A stretch of 64,000 nt of DNA, from assembly GCA_949357655.1 (NCBI GenBank), contig CASHTG010000002.1, forward strand, positions 1,318,501-1,382,500, written 5' to 3'. Source of the DNA: Parascedosporium putredinis (lineage: Eukaryota; Ascomycota; Sordariomycetes; Microascales; Microascaceae). Under the pieces are notes generated by a model. The model worked only from the letters and a program-made list of their open reading frames with translations. It searched no databases and was not told the origin of the DNA. The translations under genes were made by a program, and so were the position numbers. Shown in pieces: positions 11,611-24,131 of this stretch (position 1 is the first letter of the stretch; the number at the start of each line of letters is the position of its first letter).

Positions 11611-13127
11611 CTAGGCTTTTGGCGTACCCAGAGACCCCGATCCCTGGAGCAATTCTGCAAGATCCGCATCCCGATCGCCGAGCTCAAGCCTCCCATACTG
11701 GTCCCGCACATCCAGCAGCAGACTCGCATACCTCTGTGCCTCATCCGCCTCCCCAAGCGCCTGGTACACCCTGAACAGAGCCTCGTAGGGCTCGGCGAGC
11801 AAGGGCGGCATATCCCCAGCCTCGATGGCGCGCACGAGCTCGTTCAGGTAGGCCTTTGCGCGATCAAGCTCGCGGACAGAGATCGCCTTGAAGGCCGCGG
11901 CGCGGAGGTATCGGATCTTGGTTCGGACCGTGTCGTCGCGCGAACCCCCTTGACGCAGAGATGGCAGCTACAGTTGAAACCCCAGTGTGAGCTCAACCGG
12001 CGGCGACGGTCCTCCCGGGTGTCGACGGGGCTTATATCTGTTCGGTGGACGCCAAGGATTTAGACCTGCCACGAGACGTATTGGGGGGGCATCGGGAGGC
12101 GTTAAGAGGGTCGAGTCGAGAAGAAGGGCAGGGGTGGGGACTTACAGCTGATGGTGATTTCTTCACCGACCTCGATGTCACGAAATGCTGCGACGCCGAC
12201 GGTGAGGCCGTGCGTTGAGTAGCGAAGGAACGAGCTGCCTTTGGCATCAGTCACCACCACCCCAGTTACCAATTACCGGACAGGGCTATGGAAAGGGGAG
12301 AGCGGACGACTTACTTTGGTTGACAGGAATGGTTAATCCTCTATCGACATATGGGTTAGCGAGGCAAGGCAGTCGTACAACGTTAATTAGACCGCCCCAA
12401 AGGGCTAGGAGTTAAGAAAGGGAGGCGGATACCGAAATGATTGGATATAGTATATGATGGTCGTGGCCCTCGACTTGCCTCGTAAAGACATTGGTCTGAA
12501 CCACATCCTCCAGGGCGTGGTTAGATAGCCCACTCTTCGAGAGCGCCCGAATGGCCTGTGGTCCGGGCCCAAGCAGCTTGTCGACGGCATCTTCCAGCAG
12601 AGTCAACCGCTCCTTCTCGGTCGTTGCCCGCGGGTAGTCTGCGTGCAGGACAAGAGACGCAAAGTCTACAAGAAAAGTGTCGCCGGCGGAGATGCGACGT
12701 GTGGCCACAACGCCGATCCCCTTGCCGTCGATCTGGGCTAGTTTCCCGGGAGGTGGGTGCAACGCTGGATTACGAACCGTGGATCCTGCCGGGAACGCCG
12801 AGTCGTGAAGACGGTGGATGGCAGGTGCCAGGCTGCTCGCGACTTGAGGAGATGTGATGACGCTGAGGCCCAGGTGGCCGAGATGGGAAGCTGTGAAGAT
12901 ACAAAACGTGTCGGGCTTCCGTCCGGCCGTGCAGAGGGACGGACTAGACCAAGGGGCCATTCCCCGGGGTCGGTCAGGTCCGGGAGGGCTGGACATGATG
13001 TGTGCAAGGGTGAGATCGTGGCAAATGTCGGAGAACGCCTCAGAGGGCAAGTTTCGTTCCGTGTGGACGATGCGCTGGCTCGCCACGTTACCAGCATCCA
13101 CACCAACCAGGCGTGCCCGGTAAACAT
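11611..13127 (-). CDS. Secreted SET-domain protein
   Basis: The likely start at 13127 gives MFTGHAWLVWMLVTWRASA, a plausible signal peptide, followed by an NET glycosylation sequon. Downstream come DTFCIFTASHLGHLGLSVITSPQVA and the SET core: KLAQIDGKGIGVVATRRISAGDTFLVDF, RINHSCQPNSFLRYSTH (the NHSCxPN catalytic/SAM motif) and AFRDIEVGEEITIS. A post-SET Cys cluster HWGFNCSCHLC follows, then an alpha-helical, TPR-like tail ending GSLGTPKA. Proposed exons are 13127-12433, 12340-12315 (26 nt), 12234-12147 and 12065-11611, with GT/AG introns of 92, 80 and 80 nt. Frame breaks occur in the N-terminal half (around 12960), near 12050 and at the C-run 11945-11949. SET domains usually methylate lysines of intracellular proteins; what an exported member would act on is unknown. 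Confidence 0.8.
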
Positions 13128-14788
13128 GGTTGATATATCGCTCTTCAGCCGTTGCCGACCACCTGCGCAAGCCTTCTCCCTTCTTCCCCAGTTACTATTG
13201 CCTATAAAGACACGCACACGCCTCCTTGTAGATGGTCTCGAGCAACTGAGACGCTATGATTAGGCCATGGAACGTTGCTGCGTATGCAAAAACAAAAGAA
13301 TAACGAGAATAGTACGCTATTCTGGTAAAGCGCCCGCGGCTAGGCGTCTACGTAAGTTGGCGGCTTCAGCTCGTTGTCCGAGAGTAGAAGGGGTTGTCGA
13401 TTGAAACCCCTTTTGCCGAAGCTCGCAGGCTGAATGGGGAACCGCCAAGCAATTGGCCTTGGCACACTCCATTGGCCATTGGCACATCACAGTGGGAGAG
13501 TTGGCCCGTTCCTGGCCGAGGGCACGCGCGATCGCTCAAAGAATCAATCCATTGGAAGGATAGGCTACCGACAACGTCGCATTGTAGTAGTCGGCGTTGT
13601 GAAATCATCCAGATGGATCAATCTTGGGCATTGAAGTCCAGTGCGCATTATAGACGGAAGGCGGCGTACTCGTACGCTCCTACGGCTACCCACTATCGGT
13701 TTGTCTGCAAACAGATGGTCTACTATGAAGAAATCTTGTCAGTCAGACCCCGGTTTAATAGCGACGAGGCCGATAGCTGTGGCCGAGGATGTGTAGAGGC
13801 CCCGTACGCTCGTGGCGCTTCGTTCAATTGACTGTTCGGGATTTTAAATCGCTGTTCATATGCATGAACTATGCTTGGTACTTGTATCGGATAGTTTGCA
13901 CACGTAGTTGGCGAAATCGAAATTCGTAATCGATCGCGGTTAAGGCTTGTTGTAGAAGGCAGCGTCGTGCTTAGCGGGCCGGCTCTTCGGCGATGCCATT
14001 GCAGAGTGGATTTTAGGTTGAGGATGAGCCTGGGGATTGGCTCTGACACTTAAGCTCAAGCGGCCCGTTTTGTGAGCACATGGACAATTTGAGATCATGC
14101 AGATCCATTGTAAGCTGATCCATCCATTGATCACTCCACCACGACAGATGCGGCCTTTTTCTTTCGACACTCGCGGCTTCAGATAGTCATTGTCAGTACT
14201 TATGAACAGCCAGGAGGCATAATGTCTTTATTTGTTTGGGGGCGGGACGGGGTTAAGATGACGACTTGTACCAAAGATTACATTTGGACGCAGGACAACG
14301 AGAGTGTCTGCGCGATCGTTTTAGGGCTGGAAAAGGAACCTTCCGAAGGCCGGAGGCAAAAGGTCCTACCGAGGAAATAAGAGTTGCTGTTCATCCCCTA
14401 CTCCAATCGTAATCAGAGGTGTTTTGGGCAAGGTTTAATTTCATTCTCAAATCGTGGGTTTCTCCCTCCCTGCCACTGATCCAGATCGCCCCATCGAGGC
14501 CTTTGAGCGCGGGAAGGGTGAGACTTGTCGTCGCGCCTACGCCATGACAGAGATTGTGAGACGCGTTCATTTATACAATGAATCTATCTATTTATTTTCA
14601 CGACCCGACCTCATCCTCTCGTTTTTGTTCTCATCGTGTTGATGGGCTTGTCAGAGGAGAAGGAAGTAATCAAACCACCAACGATTTCTGGCCCCGAAGG
14701 GTTTGCATCCACCAACTCTCGACTGGTAGTGATGTCGGTGTTGAGTGATTCGACTAGCCGTCAGTAGATCCCGCCCGAGTTGGAAGCC
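13128..14788. other. Intergenic region, no recognised gene
   Basis: The shared upstream region of the SET gene (-) and the membrane-protein gene (+). Short frames are present without recognisable domains. Around 14100-14135 are repeated GATCCATT/CCATTGATC words belonging to the palindrome family scattered through the window. Confidence 0.45.
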
Positions 14789-15741
14789 ATGGCTGGCGAA
14801 AGTGGTGCGGCGACAATGATCGCCCTACCCTCCAGGACCCAAGCTGTCGAGAGCCAGCGTGTCGCTCCCGTGAACCCCGGCCCCCTCACTCCCGACACTT
14901 TCCCATCGAAGTGGTAGAGGTAGAACTGCCAACGCCACGCCCAGCTCTCTTTCGGTCGCCTTCCACAGCGTCCGAAACATTCTCCCTTGCGACTACCTAC
15001 ACGGCTAACTCGCAGGAGGCTACGACGTCTTACCAGCGGACGCCGGCCCCGTTTGATCCGTCGGGATTCGCCGAGAGAGACCTCGCGCGCGCGGAGACAC
15101 TTGATTTCCACAATGACGACGCCCGCACCATCATCGGGACATGCGAGGACGGCACGGAAAGAAGATGGGGACAGCGGAGGAGGCGTAGGAGAAGGAGGAG
15201 GAGGATGAGAGGAGGTCCGACTAGGCGACTGACAGGGCGGCAGAAGAAGTGGCACCTCATCTTCTATACTGCGGTGTACGTCATCCTGGCGCTCTGGCTC
15301 GTATCAGCCTGTCTTAGTTGGGCAGGCCCTTGGCTTTCAAACTTGGGGTAAGCTGATATCACCCCGGCCCGGATGCGCTGCGCTTCTCCTCGATGCAGTC
15401 CCTTCAACGTTGGCCCACATACTATCTAACGTGGCCTCCTGGCCCCGGATTTGATGTATATCCCACCGGGGAAAGTTTGATCGCGGACGCTAACCATACC
15501 ACAGCTTCAGGAATAGCTTTGTCGTAACGCTTGTATTGGGGATGGGAGCCGCAGCGTTAGAGTGCATGATTTTGTTTAGGCTAAAGAGGTGTATCAAGCA
15601 GAGGGAGCTTGAGCTCCCCACTGCGGTAGCTTTCCTCATCGTGACCTGCGGCGCCGCTGTCGCCTTTCTTGGGATAGCCGCCCTCGACAAAGCCACACCG
15701 GTCGTGGTGTTTGTGCAAGGCTCGCTCCAGTTGCTCCTCTT
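14789..15741 (+). CDS. Four-helix membrane protein of unknown function (3' end unresolved)
   Basis: ATG at 14789 starts MAGESGAATMIALPSRT. After a probable one-base loss at the T-run 14899-14901 the frame continues VVEVELPTPRPALFRSPST. The cytosolic-looking N-terminal half is Ser/Thr/Pro-rich and ends in a basic run (RRRRRRRRRRMRGG). Transmembrane segments follow: WHLIFYTAVYVILALWLVSACL, then after an intron (15348-15504, GTAAGC, GCTAACC, ACAG) SFVVTLVLGMGAAALECMILF, AVAFLIVTCGAAVAFLGIAAL and PVVVFVQGSLQLLLL. A GTAAGT donor at 15742 indicates at least one more exon, which I could not place. I do not recognise the family. The gene is probably real because the hydrophobic segments join in frame across a well-formed intron. 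Confidence 0.55.
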
Positions 15742-17689
15742 GTAAGTGCATTGGCATCTTTCCCTTCCCCAACCTACCTCGCGCTCCCTTCTCCACCGTT
15801 GAGAAAAGCTAGAGTCGCACCATCTTATTCGAGGCGAGCTGCCGCTTTGAAGCGGTAAACTCGAAGATTTGTCGTGAACTAGCTGGCGTTGTGTTCGCCC
15901 GCTCGCCTAACCCTTTACTCGCATTCCACTCGTGCTCCAGCTTCCCTTCGCGCCAAGCATCACGACACGCAAAAAGTTTGGCAGGCTAACTATCGCGCTT
16001 TAAATAGCCTTCTTGCGGGCGCTTTGATCTTGGTTGTCCGCCTCGGCTACGTCCCACTTGACCTAACGTGACGGGGTTTTGGGGTATCTTGTGGATGGGA
16101 TTATTTGTTCCCCGGTGGGCTCCTCGCACACGTAGTTGAGAAGACAGAGCAAACTTGTTTTTCCGTGGCTCCTCTTTGTGCCTCTCTTGGTGGATGTGAG
16201 GTTTGTCAAAGACTGAGGAGGGGGGCAGGGAACAGAATTTATGGAGAGGAGCCTGCGTTAGAATGTCGCCCAAGAGTGGGATCTTGGTGACGCCTCGGTC
16301 TGTTAGATTTCTACATGTAGTTACGAAACTCTCACTTCGGGAATATCATATCCGGGGCTCTGGAGATTCTGAAAACAACCCTTGCACTCTCTCTCAACCT
16401 GGCCACCATTGACGCGTGGATAGATGATTTTGGAGCTTGCCTTAAGTCTATCTCGTTTCATAGGACCTGGTTATAGTGGATGGAACATGGAAGCGTGAGC
16501 CTCGCGAAACTTTATTCACTCCCAACTCCTGTTTTCCGTTCTTTAAATCCTTGGCTCGTACTTGCAAACCCCTGACTACTTGGTTATTTGGCCTGCTCGG
16601 ATGCTCGGGCTTGAGGAAGTCTGGATGTGTGCACGACCTTTGCTCGCACGGCAGTACTCGCACGGCAGTATGCCACTGAGCCTCACATTCCCATTCAACC
16701 TCCACCACAGCGGACAGGCAACCCGGATAGGCGGAGACTTGCCGATGGAGGAGAGCGGAAGCAAAAGAAAAAGAGAAAAAGAGAAGACTTAGATCAGCTG
16801 TCGTACAAGGGAAATCCCGGAGCTGGTATCTTTGCAAGCACAACCGCTGATGGCGGAGATGGAAGGGGGCACCAGGCACGTCCAGCGTAGCATTCCTCAA
16901 TGGTGCGCGGCCATCCGGGTAAAAAGGGATAATCAAGATGTCAAGAGAAAGACCCGAGAACATGCACAGAAAGCGGGGATTATGCGACGTTAAACTTCTA
17001 GCGTGGAGTGACCGAATCGGCGCCTCGGCGAGGGTTCCTCCTCGCCGGGCGCTTTTCCGATCTGAATTCATCCACCCTGGTCAATTTTATGTCGGGACTG
17101 GCAGGGAGAAGACCTATGGAACGCGTTAATGCAGATACCAAACTAATCAAGGCATGGCGGGGAAAAGAACAAAAATCGGAAGCACCACCTCGGTCAACCT
17201 CGGAAGGTACATGTAAGCCCTGGACACGCTGCCTGGGGAGCGTAGGGCCGGCCTATGGCTGGCCCCAGTTCAGGGCTTGTCAGCTATTAGGGCGGACGTT
17301 TTGCATTGCGTCGGACATATTGACTCAATCACGGATGACCTGGGAACGGTGCCGGGAAACGACCGTGGTGCTGGAGGTCTTTAGGTGCCCTTGAACCGAG
17401 AGCACGGGGCTTTGGTGCGAATCAAGGATGGATCCATTGATTTCGTCCACAATTCCGTGTCCCCGTGGCTTCCCGCCCATGAAGTGGCCAGCTAGGCTCG
17501 CAGCACGTTGATCATTCGGATTTGTTGTGGGGTCGGTGCCTCTCATTGAACTATCAACGTTGCACGCAAAGCTTGTGGGTACGGTACCCTTTGCACCGAT
17601 TTATGCTAATGTCGAAAATGAGACTGATGAGGCTGAGAATAACCGTCAATGTAACGGACAGCACCATTTCCGCCGCTCTCCGCAATGCT

Positions 17690-17733
17690 CCTCCACAATA
17701 CTCCTCCACAATACTCCTCCAGCCCACAATGCT
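17690..17733. repeat. Short 13-bp tandem repeat
   Basis: A CTCCTCCACAATA-like unit occurs about two and a half to three times in a row, with a further degenerate copy in the flank. It is non-coding as far as I can tell. Confidence 0.6.
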
Positions 17734-18737
17734 CCCCACGATTAGCCATTGAGCACTTCTTTCTCCATTGTTCCTCTCGTAGTGCTCTTTCTTCTTCTCC
17801 ATGCCCGGTAGTGCCCCAGCCAACCCGCATGGCTTCATTTCCCCAGACCCAATGGTCGACTCCGACACCCACCCACTCCTGATCAAGTACTTTTTACCTC
17901 GCTTCCCGAGCCCAAGAAGTCGGGTTTTTGTTGTATGCTTTTCCTTTGGGCGAAAATAGCGAGGTCGTCGCAAAGAAAGTTACCCACCAAAGAATTGAAA
18001 TGTATGCACGGCGTCGTCCCGTGTGTGCCTTAAAAAGGCCGAGGCGGAAAATCCCCAAGCCACCTGTCCTAGAACCAGGTTTCTTGACGCAGGTTGCAGC
18101 TCCGACCGCGTTCGTTCCTTAATTTTCTCCATCTTCGTTCTTCACGATTGTCAGTCCTGCCGGCACCCGCGCGCCGCGCGTATTCTTTGCCTTTGTGTCA
18201 TGACTGAGAGGATGCAGAATAGTAGCAAGAGCGATAATAATAGATAAATCAAGAAATTGGCCAAGCGTAGTAACCCCAGGAGGCAGAGGCCCCACGACCG
18301 CATGCGTGCGCGCGAGCGGGCGCCCGCGATGGCATGTTCGACCCAGTGACAGTCAAGTGGTTTGCGCGGTGGCTTTCCCCCTTCCTTTCTGATTAGAGGG
18401 ACCACACTGAGACGAAGGGAGTGGCTCTATTTCTACCGGAACCGAGGAAACTTGGTGTCAGGGTGCCATCGTGGGGTTCAAATCCACGAGTGGAATCTCT
18501 TGCTTGAATTGACGCTGAGCTTTCCAAAGCCCGCACGGAGCCCTCTGCTTGACCTCATAGCAAGGTTCGCGTGGGATGTACGCCCCTCCCGCCCGTTGGT
18601 TCGTTTCGTTGGATAAGCAGCACTCTAAAGGAAATAGGCGATGCTTCATCCGAGGCTACCTGCTAGTGTTCAACAATCCACACCAGATGACAAGGCATCG
18701 CTCTGAAGTCTCCGGGACGCCATGGCCGGCTCCTCAA

Positions 18738-18746
18738 AGCTATAAA
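18738..18746 (+). promoter_or_regulatory. Candidate TATA box of the xylanase gene
   Basis: CTATAAAGG lies about 170 bp before the xylanase ATG and is followed by a long pyrimidine-rich stretch (18775-18840), the usual arrangement of highly expressed fungal secreted-enzyme promoters. GGCTTT words at about 18370 and, in reverse orientation, about 18527 fit the degenerate XlnR/XYR1 consensus GGCWWW, but such short words are weak evidence. Confidence 0.45.
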
Positions 18747-18915
18747 GGCCCTGGCAATTCTCCCAACAATCACCCTCATGTTCTCTCTTCCTTTGGATCA
18801 CCGTTCTTTCCATCAAAGCCTTCTCCCCCTGGCCCTTCCCCGAGTTTTGAGAATACCTTTTCTGTCCTTGGAACCACATCAGCTCCCCAAGGAAGCCCCT
18901 CCTTGAACTATCACG

Positions 18916-19911
18916 ATGGTTTCCTTTACCACCCTCTTCACCGCCGCCACGGCCCTCGTTGGTACGGCCCTGGCTGCCCCCGGTGAGCTCATGCGCCGAC
19001 AGTCGACCCCTAGCTCGACCGGTACCCATGACGGATACTACTACTCTTGGTGGACCGATGGCGGCTCCAAGGTGACTTACACCAACCAGGCCGGCGGCCA
19101 ATACAGCGTTCAGTGGTCTACTGGTGGCAACTTTGTCGGTGGCAAGGGCTGGAACCCTGGTGGCCCCAGGTAAGACTTGATTTGATCCGCCGAATGTGGA
19201 TGGCGTCTCGAGCGTAAGTATGGGACGTGCTGCTGACGCAAACACACTAGGACCATCAACTACTCGGGTACCTACAGCCCCAACGGCAACAGCTACCTCG
19301 CCGTCTATGGTTGGACCACCAGCCCCCTCGTCGAGTATTACATTGTCGAGTCCTACGGCACGTACAACCCCTCTTCGGGCGCCACCCGGATGGGTTCCGT
19401 CACCTCCGATGGCGGTACCTACGACATCTACGTCTCCACCCGCACCAACGCGCCTTCTATCCAGGGCACCAGCACCTTCAGGCAGTACTGGTCCGTCCGC
19501 ACTTCCAAGCGCGTCGGCGGCACCGTCACCACCGGTAACCACTTTAACGCCTGGGCTCAGGTCGGCCTCAACTTGGGTACTCACAACTACATGATCGTTG
19601 CCACCGAGGGATACTACAGCAGCGGCTCTGCTACCATCAACGTCGGGTCGTCCAGCAGCGGCGGCGGAAACACTGGTGGCGGCAACACCGGTGGCGGCAA
19701 CACTGGCGGTGGCTCTACCACCGTAAGTCTTTCGATAACCCCTCCCCTGCCGTCCCCTATTCTTCCAATTACATGGCTAACTTGACATGAACTCTCGCAG
19801 TGTGCTGCTAAATGGGGACAGTGTGGTGGCCAGGGTTGGGCCGGCGCCACTTGCTGCGCTTCCGGGTCTACCTGCCAGGCCGCGAACCAATGGTACTCCC
19901 AGTGCCTCTAA
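18916..19911 (+). CDS. Secreted GH11 endo-beta-1,4-xylanase with C-terminal CBM1
   Basis: The enzyme hydrolyses internal beta-1,4 bonds of xylan outside the cell. MVSFTTLFTAATALVGTALA is a signal peptide, followed by a short propeptide ending MRRQ. The GH11 jelly-roll domain includes GTHDGYYYSWWTDGG, WNPGGPRTINYSG, the nucleophile region SPLVEYYIVESYG and the acid/base region MIVATEGYYSSG, so both catalytic glutamates are present. A (GGGNT)n linker leads to a fungal-type cellulose-binding module, CAAKWGQCGGQGWAGATCCASGSTCQ...YSQCL, with its conserved cysteines and aromatics. Exons are 18916-19169, 19251-19722 and 19801-19911; introns of 81 and 78 nt are GT/AG. The last intron separates linker from CBM1. 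The frame is intact and codons are strongly biased to C at the third position, as expected for high expression. Confidence 0.96.
19665..19714 (+). repeat. 15-bp tandem repeat encoding the Gly/Asn/Thr linker
   Basis: Three to four near-identical copies of a GGCGGCAACACCGGT-like unit encode the (GGGNT)n linker between the xylanase and CBM1 domains. Such internal repeats can change length by slippage. Confidence 0.8.
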
Positions 19912-20548
19912 ATGCATTCGGCCCTCTGACCGTGTGCAACGGGCAAGGAATGGAGAACGTCATCCACACACGTTCAGTGTCCATGTTGCATCAGCTCTTT
20001 CAGGCTTACCGCTACCATGTGGAAGGGGAGAGGAGGATAGGGGTGACTAGATAGTGGGATGCTATCCCGTTCTATGGCGGGTGGAGGGGCGGGGTATTGC
20101 GAGGGCTTTCTCGCAACCTGCTCCTCTAGTCATCTGGACGTATTTACCACACGCATATGTACATACCAGATTCTACTTCTTCACGTAAATATTCAAAAAT
20201 ATCAAGCATGGCGATCATCTCCATGCTTTCTAGTCCTCCGGCAACAACTTGCATAGTACATGTAGACACTCCATGTACGCCACCCGTCTCCCGGATAAGT
20301 TTATCGTCCACCTGGAGGTGGTATATTGGCATCGCGGGGCCACGAAGAAGGTAGCCGCTGATCTGGGCGTGGTGTTTACATAGGAGGAAGTCTACAGTGC
20401 CCGAACATCAATGTATATACTCGGTGTTCATCATACTATTAGCAAAAGAATTTGGAGGCATGTCTCATGTCCAACTGCATTTCCTTTCATTTCTCAGCTG
20501 CGTCGGCCAGGTCTAGTCTACTAACGCGAGCCCAAATCATCCACCCTT
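19912..20548. other. Convergent intergenic region
   Basis: 3' flanks of the xylanase (+) and isoleucyl-tRNA synthetase (-) genes. It contains one TACATGTA palindrome (20257-20264). No gene is visible. Confidence 0.5.
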
Positions 20549-23500
20549 TCACAATTTGGCAAGTCTCAGCATCAGTGTCAGATCACCAATGATTTGCTCC
20601 TCTTCCAAGATGACTGCATCTTGGCTAGTCGTCTCTCCGAAAGGCTCTATGGCTCCCCGTACCGTACTCCTGAATAGGTCATCTCGCGAAGATACCAGGT
20701 TTGCAAAATCGAGATCGTCTGCCTTGCTGACGATCTTGTATTGCATGCGGATATCGTCGGTGGGGACTAGTCCCGCCTTCTTCCTCATCTTTTGGATTCT
20801 GTTAATGATCTCACGGGCTATCCCCTCTTCAGCAAGCTCGGGGTGCGGGACAGTGTCGAGAAGGACAATGACATCTTCCAGGAATGCCGGCTCCCATTTG
20901 GCGCCGTCCGCGGACTGAACAGTTGCGTCACCGCCAAGGACTCGGATAATGTTGAGGTCGTTCTCCTCTAGCTGGATCCCGTCGACGACAATGGTCTTTT
21001 CCTTTAGGTACTGCCTCAACTGATCCTGCGTCAAGCCAGGTAGCCCCTTGCGAACAATCTGGACATCCTTCTTCAGCTTCTTGCCAAGCGTGGGCCAGTC
21101 GACCTTGGCCTCGAGAATGATGTTGTACTGTGCCTCGTCGCTGGTAAGGATGATATTGCGGATATTTAACTCTTCCTTGATATACGAGCTTAGGGACTCG
21201 ACATCCGCGAGGACCTCGGGATCCGCAATGACGGCAATAGAAAGGAGGGGGTCTTGAGAGGAAGCGTGCACCTCTCACGTACTGTCCGTCCTAGCTGAAT
21301 AACCTTTTGCATTGCTGCAACCTTCCTCTCGACCACTTCGTCGAAAAGCGCCTCCTGGACGGTGGGGAAGGGGAGGAAATGCACGCTACGAGAGTCTCGA
21401 TACTCTTCGATGACAGGCTGCAGCTGGGGCTTTAGGAGACTGTAGATATGCTCGGTCAAGAACGGTGTGAAAGGAGCCATGGCACGGACGATGGTGAAGA
21501 GAACCTGAAGAAGCGTGTTGAGCGCAGCCTCGGTATCTTCCACTCCCAAGCCGGCACCGCCCTTGAGCCTCTTGCGGTTAAATCGAATGTACCAGTTCGT
21601 AAGGTCATCAATGATTCGAAGAAGCCGGGGAACAACAGTGTAGAGCCGGTACCCTGGCGTCCATTGTTAGCTTAGTGGATTCATTTTCTCAAAATGGGAG
21701 GGTGCGCGATGGCGATGCAAAAACTCACCCAACATTTCCTGATCCATGTACCGCAATAAACTTTGGCAGTTTGCAAGGATCCACTTATCCATGACATTGC
21801 CCAGCTGGTCACCGGACAGCGACTTGGCGCCGACAAACTCCTTTCCGGTAATCTTCTTGTATAGCGCGGCCTGCTCGGAGAAGAAGCGGTAGCTATTCCA
21901 GAGAGGAAGAAGAACGCGAGAAACAATTTCCTTAACACCAGACTCCTTGAATCTGACGGACTCGGCACGCACCACAGGCGAGTTGATAAGGTACAGCCTC
22001 AGCGCGTCAGATCCATACTGAGAAAGAATGACAGAGGGGTCCGGATAGTTCTTGAGGCGCTTCGACATCTTTTTCCCATCCTCAGCAAGCACGATACCAT
22101 TGACGATGCAGTTCTTAAAAGGGGAGACGTGGAAGAGCTTGTTGCCAAGAACCGTCAAAGTGTAGAACCAACCTCGGGTCTGGTCGAGACCCTCAGCAAT
22201 GAAGTCGGCGGGGAAGAGGCCTCCCTGGAAGGCGTCCTTGTTCTTGAACGGGTAGTGCGCCGACGCGTAGGGCATGCTTCCCGACTCGAACCAACAATCG
22301 AAAATTTCGTCAATCCTTCGCAAGGTGCCCTTGCCTTTCTTGGATGGGATTGTGATATGGTCAACCTTGTCACGGTGGAGGTCATCGAGAGGGCCTTCAT
22401 AGCCGCTCAACTCCTTGAGTTCCGCCACACTGCCCACGCAGACGACCTCTTCGTAGTCTTCGCTCACCCAGAGAGGAATCGGGGTTCCCCAATACCTGTT
22501 GCGCGAGACGTTCCAGTCGTGGGCATTGGCAACCCAGTTAGTGAAACGCTTCTCTTTGACGGCAGTGGGGACCCAATTCGTTCCCTCGAGGTTCTTGAGC
22601 ATCTCAGGGATAGAATCAGTGACTCGGATGAACCAAGAAGACACCGCCTTTCGGATGAGCTGGGTGTCGGACCTCCAGCAGAACTTGTCGGTATGCATGG
22701 TATGACTCTCAATTATGAGACGGCCGGTAGACCTCAGGTCCTTCAGAATGGCCTTGTCCGCGATCTTGACATGCTGGCCGGCGTACTCTGGGACTTCGTC
22801 GGTGAATTGGCCCTTGTCGTCGACTGGGCAGGGGAAGCCTCTTGGAATGGATAAAGCCAGCGGCGACTGCTGCGTCGTAATCTTCTTGGCCAAAGGCTGG
22901 CGCTTGGTGCACAAGGCCAGTACCCTCTCCCGCCTCAACATAATCGGCTCCGATAACCTGGAAGCAGTCGGAGAAATCCTTGACGAAGTATTTGAAGAGG
23001 GGCTCATACTTCCAGCCGATGATGTCCTTGCCCTTCAGCTTCTTGATGACCTTGTACTTGGCCTTCTTGAGATTTTTATAGATGGAGCCTAGACCCGACT
23101 CCATAAGCACGTACTGACGGCCGGAAGCCTCGTCAAGGATGACCAGGTACTCGAAATCGGGATGCGCAGCAATCAGGAGATTGGATGGGAGTGTCCATGG
23201 CGTGGTGGTATAGATGAGGAAAGAAGTGTTCTCCATGCCCTCGACGCCAACAATTGGGAAAGAAACAATGATGGCAGGGTCTTGGGTCATCTTCTCGTTT
23301 TGCTTCGCTTCCATCTGGGAAAGGGGCGTGCAGAGGGCCGTGGAAAAGGGCATAATCTGGTACGCGCGATATACATGGTCGCCATCGAAGAGCTGCTTGA
23401 ACACCCACCAGCATGATTCCATAAAGGTGGTATCCATGGACTACGGAAAAGTCGTCAAAGTTAGCGGAAGAGCGTATCTCGTTTGGATCCGCTAGACAGA

Positions 23501-24131
23501 GAGGGAAAGAACCAAAAGAAGAAAGAAGGAAAAAGAAACCCCCAAAGGCGTACACACCTTGTAATCATTGTCAAAGTCGATCCAGCGACCGAGTCGCTCG
23601 ATAGTATGCCTCCATTCCGTCGCGTATCTCATCACAATGGCCCTGCATTCCGCATTGTACTTTTCGATCCCCATCTGCATCACTGCGTCTCTGCCAGAGA
23701 TGCCGAGCTTCTTGTCTATCTCATATTCGATCGGCAAGCCGTGGGTATCCCAGCCAAAGCGACGAATGACATGGTGACCCTTCATCGACCAGTATCTGGG
23801 GATGATATCTTTGATGGTGGAGGCCAAGAGGTGGCCATAGTGAGGAAGACCTAGGCTACGTGTCAGGTTCGTTGATTCGTTAAAAGGGTCGTAGAGAGAC
23901 TAAAGATACCGGTAGCTGGAGGAAAGAAGTTAGCAAACGTCTACCGAGGGTGCTTTTGGCGAGCGACAGGAGGGATTCTCTGGAACAGGCGGCTCACATA
24001 CCAAATGGAGGGCCGTCATAGAAAGTGAAGCGGGGTCCATCTTCTGTCAGTTGTAGTTGAGTCTGGAAGGCGTCAACATCCTTCCAGAACTGGAGGACCT
24101 CCTCCTCGGTTTTCGGGAAGCTGATGCTCAT
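20549..24131 (-). CDS. ils1: Cytosolic isoleucyl-tRNA synthetase
   Basis: This essential class I synthetase charges tRNA-Ile. The N-terminus MSISFPKTEEEVLQFWKDVDAFQ leads to PPFATGLPHYGHLLASTIKDI (HIGH motif as HYGH, residues about 46-52) and GHHVIRRFGWDTHGLPIEYEIDKKLG. The editing domain contains TTTPWTLPSNLLIAAHP. Near residue 600 is the KMSKS-type motif DGKKMSKRLKNYPDP, followed by the anticodon-binding region and an eukaryotic C-terminal extension. Proposed exons: 24131-24002, 23915-23910 (a 6-nt microexon), 23850-23558, 23440-21729 and 21653-20549, totalling about 1,082 codons, normal for fungal cytosolic IleRS. Introns are GT/AG with CTAAC-like branch points. Frame breaks lie at the G-run 22831-22834 and at 21247-21251. 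Since the gene should be essential, these point to sequence errors. Confidence 0.93.

Larger units (their letters stand above)
15742..18915. other. Intergenic region upstream of the xylanase gene
   Basis: The first few hundred bases probably hold the remaining exon(s) of the upstream membrane-protein gene. The rest contains no recognisable gene. It holds TACATGTA palindromes (16312, 17208), a TGGATCCA palindrome near 17427 and a short tandem repeat near 17690. The proximal 500 bp should be the xylanase promoter. Confidence 0.45.

Noticed and set aside
16448..17071. 207-codon open frame on the minus strand
   Set aside because: No domain, no biased codon use and no homologous motif; such frames are expected in GC-rich intergenic DNA.
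18465..18495. T-arm-like GTGGGGTTCAAATCCACG on the plus strand
   Set aside because: No anticodon arm or acceptor stem can be built around it.
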